From assembly GCF_042650645.1 (NCBI RefSeq), contig NZ_JBHSBI010000020.1, positions 114,992-178,991 of the forward strand: a DNA stretch of 64,000 nucleotides, in the 5' to 3' direction. The translations under genes were made by a program, and so were the position numbers. The notes below the pieces were generated by a model. It searched no databases. It saw only the letters and a program-made list of their open reading frames with translations, and was not told the DNA's origin. Positions 40,232-48,296 of the stretch are shown here, piece by piece. This DNA comes from Nonomuraea purpurea (GTDB taxonomy: Bacteria; Actinomycetota; Actinomycetes; Streptosporangiales; Streptosporangiaceae). Within the stretch, counting starts at the first letter, position 1. Every line of letters begins with the position of its first letter.

Positions 40232-42133
40232 GTGGAAAACTCGCTTAACACAGAGCGCTACGAGTACGACGTCGTCGTCATCGGCGCGGGCGGCGCGGGG
40301 CTGCGTGCCGCGATCGAGGCCCGCCAGCAGGGCAAGAGGACGGCGATCGTCTGCAAGTCGCTGTTCGGCAAGGCCCACACGGTCATGGCCGAGGGCGGCG
40401 CCGCCGCCGCGATGGGCAACGTGAACCCCGACGACAACTGGATGGTGCACTTCCGTGACACCATGCGGGGCGGTAAGTTCCTCAACAACTGGCGCATGGC
40501 CGAACTGCACGCCAAGGAGGCCCCCGACCGCGTCTGGGAGCTGGAGGCCTGGGGCGCGCTGTTCGACCGCACCAAGGACGGCAAGATCAGCCAGCGGAAC
40601 TTCGGCGGGCACGAGTACCCACGGCTCGCACACGTGGGCGACCGTACCGGGCTGGAGCTGATCCGCACGCTGCAGCAGCGCGTCGTCGCCCTCCAGCAGG
40701 AGGACTACGAGACGCACGGCGACCACGAGGCCTACATCAAGGTCTTCGCCGAGTGCACGGTCACCCGGCTGCTGAAGGACGGGGACGCGATCTCGGGCGC
40801 GTTCGGCTACTGGCGCGAGTCCGGAAATTTCGTGCTTTTCGATGCGCCCGCTGTGGTCCTGGCCACCGGCGGCATCGGCAAGTCGTACGTCGTCACCTCC
40901 AACTCCTGGGAGTACACCGGCGACGGCCACGCCCTGGCCCTGCTCGCCGGCGCGAAGCTGATCAACATGGAGTTCATCCAGTTCCACCCCACCGGGATGG
41001 TCTGGCCGCCGTCGGTGCGCGGCATCCTCGTCACCGAGTCCGTCCGCGGTGACGGCGGCGTGCTGCGCAACTCCGAGGGCAAGCGCTTCATGTTCGACTA
41101 CATCCCCGAGGTGTTCAAGGACAAGTACGCCACCAGCGAGGAAGAGGGCGACCGCTGGTACACCGACCAGGCCAACAACCGGCGCCCGCCGGAGCTGCTG
41201 CCGCGTGACGAGGTGGCCCGCGCGATCAACGCCGAGGTGAAGGCCGGGCGCGGATCCCCGCAGGGCGGCGTCTTCCTCGACGTCTCCACCCGGCTGCCCG
41301 CCGAGGAGATCAAGAAGCGGCTGCCGTCGATGCACCACCAGTTCAAGGAGCTGGCCGACGTCGACATCACCGCCGAACCCATGCAGGTGGGCCCGACCTG
41401 CCACTACATCATGGGCGGCGTCGAGGTGGAGGCCGACACCGGCGCGGCGGCCGTGCCAGGGCTGTTCGCGGCGGGCGAGGTCTCCGGCGGCATGCACGGC
41501 TCCAACCGGCTGGGCGGCAACTCGCTGTCCGACCTGCTGGTGTTCGGGCGCCGGGCGGGCGCGGGCGCGGCCGCGTACGTGGACGACCTGCCCTCCAGGC
41601 CCAAGATCGCGCCCCAGCTCGTCGAGGAGGCCCGCGAGGAGGCGCTGGCGCCGCTGGGCCGCAGCGGCGAGAACCCCTACGAGGTCCACCACGAGCTCCA
41701 GCGGACGATGAACGACCTGGTCGGCATCATCCGCAAGGCCGGAGAGGTCTCCGAGGCGCTGCAGGCCGTGGAGAAGCTCAAGGAGCGCGCGCAACTCGTC
41801 GGCGCGGCAGGCTCGCGGATCTACAACCCCGGCTGGCACCTGGCCATCGACCTGCGCAACATGGTGCTCGTGTCGCAGTGCGTGGCCAAGGCCGCCCTGC
41901 TGCGCGAGGAGAGCCGCGGCGGGCACACCCGCGACGACTTCCCGGGCATGGACCCGGAGTGGCGCCGCAAGCTGCTCGTCTGCTCCACCGAGGACGGATC
42001 GGCTGTTCAGGTCGAGGAGAAGGTCCAGCCGTCCATGCGCGCAGACCTGATCCGCCTCTTCGACCGCGACGAGCTGAAGAAGTACCTCACCGACGAAGAG
42101 ATCGCCGAGTTCGACGGGATGGCGAAGTCATGA
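40232..42133 (+). CDS. sdhA: Succinate dehydrogenase flavoprotein (Sdh1-type)
   Basis: A 633-residue flavoprotein with FAD motif VVIGAGGAGLRAA, FAD-linking His region KAHTVMAEGGAAAAMGN, substrate region HPTGMVWPPSVRGILVTE, and GLFAAGEVSGGMHGSNRLGG. It resembles mycobacterial Rv0248c-type proteins more than the other SdhA in this window (for example AMGN in place of AAKN). GTG 40232 lies 12 bases after the anchor gene stop. Its end overlaps sdhB (ATGA). Confidence 0.94.
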   Translation: MENSLNTERYEYDVVVIGAGGAGLRAAIEARQQGKRTAIVCKSLFGKAHTVMAEGGAAAAMGNVNPDDNWMVHFRDTMRGGKFLNNWRMAELHAKEAPDRVWELEAWGALFDRTKDGKISQRNFGGHEYPRLAHVGDRTGLELIRTLQQRVVALQQEDYETHGDHEAYIKVFAECTVTRLLKDGDAISGAFGYWRESGNFVLFDAPAVVLATGGIGKSYVVTSNSWEYTGDGHALALLAGAKLINMEFIQFHPTGMVWPPSVRGILVTESVRGDGGVLRNSEGKRFMFDYIPEVFKDKYATSEEEGDRWYTDQANNRRPPELLPRDEVARAINAEVKAGRGSPQGGVFLDVSTRLPAEEIKKRLPSMHHQFKELADVDITAEPMQVGPTCHYIMGGVEVEADTGAAAVPGLFAAGEVSGGMHGSNRLGGNSLSDLLVFGRRAGAGAAAYVDDLPSRPKIAPQLVEEAREEALAPLGRSGENPYEVHHELQRTMNDLVGIIRKAGEVSEALQAVEKLKERAQLVGAAGSRIYNPGWHLAIDLRNMVLVSQCVAKAALLREESRGGHTRDDFPGMDPEWRRKLLVCSTEDGSAVQVEEKVQPSMRADLIRLFDRDELKKYLTDEEIAEFDGMAKS

Positions 42134-42891
42134 GCTACAAGGCAAAGTTCAAGGTCTGGCGCGGTGAGGGCGGCGAGGGCAAACTCGAGGACTTCACCGT
42201 CGAGGTGAACGAGGGCGAGGTCGTCCTCGACATCATCCACAGGCTCCAGGCCACCCAGGCGCCCGATCTGGCGGTGCGCTGGAACTGCAAGGCCGGCAAG
42301 TGCGGCTCCTGCAGCATGGAGATCAACGGCAAGCCTCGGCTGGGCTGCATGACCCGGATGTCCACCTTCGAGGAGGACGAGACCATCACGGTCACGCCCA
42401 TGCGGACGTTCCCGGTCATCAAGGACCTCGTCACCGACGTGTCCTTCAACTACCAGAAGGCCCGCGAGATCCCGTCGTTCACGCCTCCGGCGGACGTGCG
42501 GCCCGGCGAGTACCGCATGCAGCAGGTCGATGTCGAGCGCTCCCAGGAGTTCCGCAAGTGCATCGAGTGCTTCATGTGCAACAACGTCTGCCACGTGATC
42601 CGCGACCATGAGGAGAACAAGACCAACTTCTCCGGTCCCCGCTTCCTCATGCGGATCGCCGAGCTGGACATGCACCCGTACGACGTGGCGGACCGGCAGC
42701 AGGAGGCCCAGGACGAGCACGGGCTCGGCTACTGCAACATCACCAAGTGCTGCACCGAGGTCTGCCCCGAGCACATCAAGATCACTGACAACGCGCTGAT
42801 CCCGATGAAGGAGCGCGTGGTCGACAGGAAGTACGACCCGCTGGTGTGGCTCGGCAACAAGATCTTCAAGCGGTCGAGCTCCGCCAAGTAG
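42130..42891 (+). CDS. sdhB: Succinate dehydrogenase iron-sulfur subunit (Sdh1-type)
   Basis: A 253-residue iron-sulfur protein. The [2Fe-2S] group is WNCKAGKCGSCSMEI with the later LGCMT; the other groups are CIECFMCNNVC and CNITKCCTEVCPEH. The start ATG overlaps the flavoprotein stop. A strong terminator begins three bases after the stop, so the three-gene unit is complete; no separate small SdhF-like gene is seen after it. Confidence 0.94.
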   Translation: MSYKAKFKVWRGEGGEGKLEDFTVEVNEGEVVLDIIHRLQATQAPDLAVRWNCKAGKCGSCSMEINGKPRLGCMTRMSTFEEDETITVTPMRTFPVIKDLVTDVSFNYQKAREIPSFTPPADVRPGEYRMQQVDVERSQEFRKCIECFMCNNVCHVIRDHEENKTNFSGPRFLMRIAELDMHPYDVADRQQEAQDEHGLGYCNITKCCTEVCPEHIKITDNALIPMKERVVDRKYDPLVWLGNKIFKRSSSAK

Positions 42892-42893
42892 CC

Positions 42894-42937
42894 GCACGAA
42901 AAAAGGGGCCGGATCTCTCCGGCCCCTTTTTTCGTGC
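42894..42937. terminator. Bidirectional intrinsic terminator after the Sdh1-type operon
   Basis: GCACGAAAAAAGGGGCCGG, a short ATCTCT loop, then the complement ending in CCCCTTTTTTCGTGC. The long stem is flanked by an A-run on one side and a T-run on the other, so it works in both directions and also ends the converging surface-protein gene at 42939. Confidence 0.95.
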
Positions 42938-42938
42938 C

Positions 42939-44261
42939 TTACTTGGATCGGCGGAACCGCTTGCGCTTGGCCTCCGGCAGCTCCTTGGTGGGCTCAGGAG
43001 AGACCGGCGGCTCCGGCTGTGGATCCGGCTCCGGCTCCGGCTGGGGCGGCAGCGGCTGGACCGCGGTCGCCTCCGAGTCGGCCGCCAGGTAGGGCGGCGG
43101 ATCGTAGGGCTGGGACGGCGTGAACAGCGGCGCCGAGCCCGAGTCCGGCCGGTTCTGCCAGGGCTCGGAGTCACCCTGCTCCGCCGACGAGGCCGGGCCG
43201 AACGGTTGGTCCGGCTTGCCCTCGAACGGGCTGGAACCGCCCGGCGGGATGTCCGACGGAACCTGGGCCGGCTGCACCGCCGGCTCGAACGGGTCCCGGT
43301 ACTCCTTGCTCGGGGGCGGCTCGTGGTTGAAGGAGTCGAACTCGTCCGGGTGCAGCACCACCGGGGGCTCGGGGGCCTCCTGGGCGTGGCCCTGAGGCGG
43401 GTAATGCTGGGGCGGCTCCTGGTAGACGGCGCCGTACTGGACCTGTCCGCTCGGATACGTCTGGACGGGGACGAAGCTGATGATCGGCGCGTACGCCGTG
43501 CCGCCCGGGTAACCGGGGGTGGGGAAGCCCGCCGCGGCGTACCCGGGTCCTGCCGGGTAGCCGCCGCCGACCGGAGGCCCTTCGGGGTGGGCCGTCGGCG
43601 GACCCGCCTTGCGCACCGCCGCCGCATGGGCCATGCGGCGCAGCCTGCCCTCGAAGATCAGCACGGCGAAGAGCGCGAGCAGGACCAGGACCAGCGCGGG
43701 GATGCTGAGCTTCTGCGTCAGGTCCCGCTGGTCGAACTCGGGCTGGGCGGCACGCAGTTCCACCGGGAGCTCCTCCGAGGAGGAGACCGGGCTCTGGCTC
43801 GGCTGCGTGGTCGGCGTATCGGTCGGGGCGACGGCCGGCATCTCGACCGACGCCTCAGGGGACGTAGGCGGCGCGCTCGCGCTCGGCACCTCGACGCTCT
43901 GCGAGGGCAGCGGCGCGATGTCCTGGGTCGGGGTCTCCTGCGGGGTGCTCGGCGGGGCCTTGGAGGTCTTCGACTGCGACGGGGTCGGACTCTTGCTCTT
44001 CTTCGGCGGGGACGCGGTGACGGTCCTGGTGACCGTCGTCTCCGGTTCCTCTTCTTCCTGAGTCGGCGTGGGCAGCGTCGTGGTGACCGTAACCGTGGTT
44101 TCGGGCGTCGTGTTGCACTCGCCCACGTCGCAAGGCTCGACGGGCTCGTACGCCGCGGCCGTGGCGCTGGCGCTCTGCACGATGAACGGGGTCACGCCCG
44201 CGCCGGTCAGACCCAGCGCAAGGACGATAGCTGACACGGCTGTCGCGCGTGTGCGTGCCAC
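42939..44261 (-). CDS. Exported Pro/Ser/Thr-rich single-pass surface protein
   Basis: A 440-residue protein: signal peptide (AVSAIVLALGLTGAGVTPFI), a Thr/Ser/Pro-rich stretch to about residue 170, one membrane helix (LSIPALVLVLLALFAVLIFE), then a cytosolic tail of ~230 residues rich in Pro, Gly, Tyr and Gln. The end is strongly basic (EAKRKRFRRSK). GTG 44261 has GGAGGG five bases upstream. No enzyme motif. It lies at the end of a minus-strand run that begins with the Tcp-like secretion genes, so a surface role with that machinery is possible but unproven. Confidence 0.75.
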   Translation of the reverse strand: MARTRATAVSAIVLALGLTGAGVTPFIVQSASATAAAYEPVEPCDVGECNTTPETTVTVTTTLPTPTQEEEEPETTVTRTVTASPPKKSKSPTPSQSKTSKAPPSTPQETPTQDIAPLPSQSVEVPSASAPPTSPEASVEMPAVAPTDTPTTQPSQSPVSSSEELPVELRAAQPEFDQRDLTQKLSIPALVLVLLALFAVLIFEGRLRRMAHAAAVRKAGPPTAHPEGPPVGGGYPAGPGYAAAGFPTPGYPGGTAYAPIISFVPVQTYPSGQVQYGAVYQEPPQHYPPQGHAQEAPEPPVVLHPDEFDSFNHEPPPSKEYRDPFEPAVQPAQVPSDIPPGGSSPFEGKPDQPFGPASSAEQGDSEPWQNRPDSGSAPLFTPSQPYDPPPYLAADSEATAVQPLPPQPEPEPDPQPEPPVSPEPTKELPEAKRKRFRRSK

Positions 44262-44335
44262 CGGAGCCCTCCGCGTACTCCCGGAACCATGGTCAAGGGA
44301 ATACTAGTCGGGTAAAAGCAACAGTAAAGACGAAA

Positions 44336-46102
44336 TTACAACACCTTTTTCCGGTTACGGCCTCGTTGTACCGTGCCAATCAGCCACAGCGGCCCCAGCA
44401 GCGCCGCGATCCCCCCTGCGACCAGCGGAAATCCCTTGAGGCCCGAAACCGCAGATTCTGCCCGAACTGGCTGAACCCGTTTCGCCGACAAGGTCATCTC
44501 CCACGGCAGGGGCACCGCGCCCCCGGCGTCCAGTGGGGTGGGAGTGGCCGAGGGGGACGGCTGGGCGGTCGAGAGAGCCGGGGTGCTCGTGGGCGCCGAA
44601 ATGTTCGGGATCACCGACGGGATGCTGGGAAACGCCTGCGGCACGACCTGGCCGAACCCCGTGGCTGCAGCCGTCGGCGCCGGGGCCGCCTCCCCCTCGC
44701 TCCCCGAACCCCCTGCGACGGTCTCCGCCCCGCCGCCCCCTGGACGCGCCTTGGCGCCACCGCCCTGGACGCGCCCGGTGGCGACCTCGCCGCCCCGCCC
44801 GCGTCCCGTGGCGACCCCGCCACCCCGCACTGTGGCGGTTTCACCGTCTCCTACGGGCCCTGTGACGCCCTCGCCGTCCGTGGTGGCCTCGCCGCCCCGC
44901 ACGCGCCCTTTGGCGCTCTCGTTGCCCCCGGTGTGCACTGTGACGGTCTCGCTCACCGTGACCGTGCTGTCCTCCGTGGAGGGGGTGTGCCGGCCTCTCG
45001 CTCCGACACCGGCCTCGGACGCGGCCGGTGTGGCACTGGCCGAGTGGGTGACCCTCCCATGAGGCCGGCCCGCGACACCGTGTCCCCTGCCCGGCAGGCG
45101 TGCTGCGTCGATCGTGGCCACACCGTCCACAATCCGGAAGGTGGCGGTCCTGGTCGTGGTGATCTCCTCGGTGCCCATGGTGGCGCGCGTCCTGGCCACC
45201 GCCGCGAGCGCCAGCTTCCCCGCGCCCGCGGGCACGGTGAGCGTCACGTCCATCGTCCGCTGCCCGGCAACGTCGCCGAGCGTGCACACCCGCACCCCCG
45301 TCAGAACCGCACCCCCGGCCGCGGAGCCCTCGACACCCCCCGTCGTGGACCTGACGCCACCCGAGGCCCCGACCCCACCTGAGGCCCCGGCAGCACCCGA
45401 GGGCCTGACACCACCCGAGGGCCTGACACCACCCGAGGACCCCGCAGCACCCGAGGGCCCAACGCCAGTCGAGGACCCGGCACCGCCTGTGGACCCCGCC
45501 GCGCTCACGGCACCGGCTCCCCCCGGGCCTTGGGCGTCCCTAGTGGCGTCGGCCTCGCGCAGGATCCCAGCGTCGCTCAACGCCCGCACGGCGAGCGCCT
45601 CGGCCGCCGCGGGGCCGACGCGCGTGGTCGTCCCACCGCCACCGGTCGGGAGCGCCCCGGACGTCCAACTCTTCGCCGACGCCTGCGCCCCGCCCGTCGC
45701 AGGGGCGTGCGTCGTGGCAGCCGTACCGCCCGTCGGCAGAGCCCCTGGAACGGCGACCGGCCCCGCGACCACCAGTGCGCCACCGCCGGCCCCAGAGGCC
45801 GTCCCAGCGGCCTTCAGGGCGCCGGAAGAAGGCACGAGGCTGGACAACGTCTGTGAAGGGACGCAGATCACGTCGGACAGCGCCGTAACCGGGCTGGCCG
45901 CTATCGCCACCCTGGCACCCTTGGCCGCCCCGCTGAGCCGCACCCTGAACCGCTGCACATCCCCCGTCCTGACCCATTTGCCCAGTTGGTCGGACCCGCC
46001 GTTGACCCGCTCCAGCACCAGTGACACGCCGGCCGCAGCCACGGGCACGGAAGGAACCGCTGCCAAGATCAGTGCACCGGCGATGATCCAGCCACGCCGC
46101 AT
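44336..46102 (-). CDS. Exported Gly/Ser/Thr-rich repeat protein with C-terminal membrane anchor
   Basis: A 588-residue protein with a signal peptide (GWIIAGALILAAVPSVPVAA). Two small beta-like segments with paired cysteines follow (VTALSDVICVPSQ and VLTGVRVCTLGDVAGQRTMD), then long low-complexity stretches (SGGVRPSGGVRPSGAAGAS and similar; VRGGE/VQGGG repeats). A final membrane helix (FPLVAGGIAALLGPLWLIG) precedes a basic tail NRKKVL. It looks like a surface stalk protein anchored at the C-terminus. ATG 46102 was chosen; a GTG nine bases upstream is in frame. Confidence 0.72.
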   Translation of the reverse strand: MRRGWIIAGALILAAVPSVPVAAAGVSLVLERVNGGSDQLGKWVRTGDVQRFRVRLSGAAKGARVAIAASPVTALSDVICVPSQTLSSLVPSSGALKAAGTASGAGGGALVVAGPVAVPGALPTGGTAATTHAPATGGAQASAKSWTSGALPTGGGGTTTRVGPAAAEALAVRALSDAGILREADATRDAQGPGGAGAVSAAGSTGGAGSSTGVGPSGAAGSSGGVRPSGGVRPSGAAGASGGVGASGGVRSTTGGVEGSAAGGAVLTGVRVCTLGDVAGQRTMDVTLTVPAGAGKLALAAVARTRATMGTEEITTTRTATFRIVDGVATIDAARLPGRGHGVAGRPHGRVTHSASATPAASEAGVGARGRHTPSTEDSTVTVSETVTVHTGGNESAKGRVRGGEATTDGEGVTGPVGDGETATVRGGGVATGRGRGGEVATGRVQGGGAKARPGGGGAETVAGGSGSEGEAAPAPTAAATGFGQVVPQAFPSIPSVIPNISAPTSTPALSTAQPSPSATPTPLDAGGAVPLPWEMTLSAKRVQPVRAESAVSGLKGFPLVAGGIAALLGPLWLIGTVQRGRNRKKVL

Positions 46103-46170
46103 TTCTCCCACTCCCCCGCTGCGACTGACATATCACGCCTAGTAGTCATTGTGTCACAGAGAGGAATGTC

Positions 46171-46566
46171 CTAATCATGTGGCAGCAGATTCTCCACGGA
46201 TTTCATGATGGGCAGGTCCGCCCCCAGCCACTCCACGTCGTAGTACTCGCCCGGCCCGAGCCACCGCAGCGCCAGGTGCTCCCGGGGTTCCGGCGTGCCC
46301 GAGGCCAGGGTCGCCAGCCACACGCGCAGCACGTACCCATCGGAAAGAGGCCAGTCCCCGCCCACCCGCTCGCCGACCGCGACCTCCACGCCGAGCTCCT
46401 CGCGGCACTCCCGGACCAGGGCCTCGACCTCGCCCTCCCCCGGATCGACCTTCCCTCCGGGGAACTCCCACCCGCCGGCCAGCGCCGGCGGTTCCGCGCG
46501 CTGGGCGGCGAGCACCCGGCCGCCAGGGGCGACGATCACCGCTGCCACGACCACGACCACGCTCAT
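46171..46566 (-). CDS. MutT-like NUDIX hydrolase
   Basis: A 131-residue protein with a NUDIX box (GGKVDPGEGEVEALVRECRE followed by ELGV) and the MutT-type start VVAAVIVAPGGRVLAAQR, then GGWEFPGGK. It probably hydrolyses oxidised dNTPs such as 8-oxo-dGTP. It starts only 13 bases after the stop of the transglycosylase gene, so it appears to be in the same transcript as the secretion genes, which is odd for a housekeeping enzyme. Confidence 0.88.
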   Translation of the reverse strand: MSVVVVVAAVIVAPGGRVLAAQRAEPPALAGGWEFPGGKVDPGEGEVEALVRECREELGVEVAVGERVGGDWPLSDGYVLRVWLATLASGTPEPREHLALRWLGPGEYYDVEWLGADLPIMKSVENLLPHD

Positions 46567-46579
46567 GCGCTGAATGTCC

Positions 46580-47674
46580 TCATAGAGAAGGATTCTGCAG
46601 CTTCTTCAACTGATCGAGTACGTCGGGGTTCTGCAGCGGACGGGTGAAGCCCATGATCTTGTCGCGCGCCTGGTAGCTGGTGACCTTGATGGGCCCGCAC
46701 AGCCGGCAGCGCGCCTCCAGCATCTTGCCCTTCGACACGACCAGCCCCACGTGCCCGGGATTGTTGGCGGAGGTGCCGGGACCCGCGTTGAAGAACACCA
46801 GGTCCCCCGGCTGCTCCTGGCCCTCTAACACCTTCACCCCGAACGGCCACTGCGTGAACGTCGTGCGCGGGATCCTCAGCCCCGCCGCCTGGTAGGCCGC
46901 GTAGATGACACCGGAGCAGTCGAACGCGTCGGGCCCGGTGCCGCCCCACAGGTACGGCTTGCCGCGCTGCGCCAGCGCGTACTTCATGATCTCGGCGACG
47001 ATGTCGCTCGGCGCGGCCTCCACCAGCGGGTCGTCGCACTCCTCCGAGGACTGCGGCGGCAGCTTGACCGCACCGGACTTGGCGTACCTCCTGGCGATCT
47101 CCTCGACCTGGTCGACGTACCACCAGGCGCGGTTGTAGACGAACAGCGCCCGGCGCACGTTCTCGGGGGCGCCGTTGCGCTTGAGCATCTTCGCGGCGCC
47201 CAGGATGGCGTCGGCCGGGTTGTAGACGTCGGCCACGCCGTCGCCGTCGCCGTCGGAGGCGTACCCGTTGACCGTCGACGACGCCGGGATCCTGGCCTTG
47301 CCGCCCCAAGTGGAGATCAGGAACTGCATCGGCCCGGCCGCGCCGGCGTAGTTGGTGCCGCTCTTGACGCCGGGCAGGTCGGAACGGCCGTGGTCGGTCT
47401 CGCGCTTGCCCACGGCGGCCAGGATGTTCCACTGGACGCCGACCTTCTTGCCATTCTTCTGGTAGAGGTCCAGGTATTCGGTTGGAATGTCGGACGTGCC
47501 CGAGTCGGAGACCTCCTCCACCTGCGCTTTGTCATCGCAGTCGACGGACGTGCCGTCGTCGTTGAGGAAAGACGGCATCGAGATCAGCAGCATCGGCGAC
47601 ACGATCACGGCCATGAGGAGCAGCGCTCCGGCCAGGCCGATCAGCAGCGCCAAGCGAGTCCGTGAGAGCTTCAC
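46580..47674 (-). CDS. Cell-wall hydrolase: lytic transglycosylase plus NlpC/P60 (VirB1/TcpG-like)
   Basis: A 364-residue protein with one N-terminal membrane helix (about 8-33), an SLT-like transglycosylase domain (catalytic Glu about 92 in GKRETDHG; GAAGPMQFLISTWG) and an NlpC/P60 peptidase domain with Cys 253 (FDCSGV) and His 308 (NPGHVGL). This fusion is typical of Gram-positive conjugation machines, where it opens the peptidoglycan locally. GTG 47674 overlaps the previous stop (TAGTG). It faces the outside surface. Confidence 0.9.
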   Translation of the reverse strand: MKLSRTRLALLIGLAGALLLMAVIVSPMLLISMPSFLNDDGTSVDCDDKAQVEEVSDSGTSDIPTEYLDLYQKNGKKVGVQWNILAAVGKRETDHGRSDLPGVKSGTNYAGAAGPMQFLISTWGGKARIPASSTVNGYASDGDGDGVADVYNPADAILGAAKMLKRNGAPENVRRALFVYNRAWWYVDQVEEIARRYAKSGAVKLPPQSSEECDDPLVEAAPSDIVAEIMKYALAQRGKPYLWGGTGPDAFDCSGVIYAAYQAAGLRIPRTTFTQWPFGVKVLEGQEQPGDLVFFNAGPGTSANNPGHVGLVVSKGKMLEARCRLCGPIKVTSYQARDKIMGFTRPLQNPDVLDQLKKLQNPSL

Positions 47675-48294
47675 TACTCATCTCCGTACTGGCCGTCGGT
47701 CGCCGGCAGCACCTCGAAGATCCTCCAGTCGGCCCCCGACTGGCTCACCGTCACCGCGAGCTCATCGTTGACCTGCTTGTTACCGCTCTTGGCGGTGACC
47801 TGCCTGGTCGCGGTGACCACGAAGACGATGGAGGACTTCTCGATCTGCCTGATCTCCTTCAGCCTGGCCGTGGCCGTGGAGACGATCTGGTCGTTGCGGT
47901 TCTGCTCGATGGTGCCGGCCGAGGTGACCGTCCTGGTCAGGATGTTGCCGAGCTCGGCCGTCGTGTACGCCTTCAACCGGCCCGCGTACGCCGCCGGGTC
48001 CTCGTCGTAGCGGTACGTGCCGTACACGGCCGCGAAGCGTTCTGCCAGGTCGGCCGCCGCGGCGAGTTGCTCCTTGCGCATCGGCAGGTAGGAGTAGACG
48101 TCGAACGGCGCCGAGCTCGCGGTCGCCAGCGGCGTGCTCGACACGGGGGGTGCGCCGGTGGTCCGGGCGGCCTCCGGCGCGGACGCGGGTTCGTCCGGTG
48201 AGTCCGGCCACATCGTCAGGTAGATGCCGACCGCGGCGATGACCACGACGATGGCGGCGAAGGCCACCCCTCGCTTGTCACCTGGCTGCGCCAT
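47674..48294 (-). CDS. Small VirB8/NTF2-like membrane protein
   Basis: A 206-residue protein with one N-terminal helix (GVAFAAIVVVIAAVGIYLTMW), a Pro/Ala/Ser linker, and an outside domain (LAERFAAVYGTYRYDEDPAA, LGNILTRTVTSAGTIEQNRN, VVTATRQVTAKSGNKQVNDE) of the NTF2-like kind used by VirB8 and TcpC. It lies two bases after the VirB6-like gene and couples to the hydrolase gene. Probably a second assembly-scaffold subunit of the secretion channel. Confidence 0.75.
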   Translation of the reverse strand: MAQPGDKRGVAFAAIVVVIAAVGIYLTMWPDSPDEPASAPEAARTTGAPPVSSTPLATASSAPFDVYSYLPMRKEQLAAAADLAERFAAVYGTYRYDEDPAAYAGRLKAYTTAELGNILTRTVTSAGTIEQNRNDQIVSTATARLKEIRQIEKSSIVFVVTATRQVTAKSGNKQVNDELAVTVSQSGADWRIFEVLPATDGQYGDE

Positions 48295-48296
48295 GT

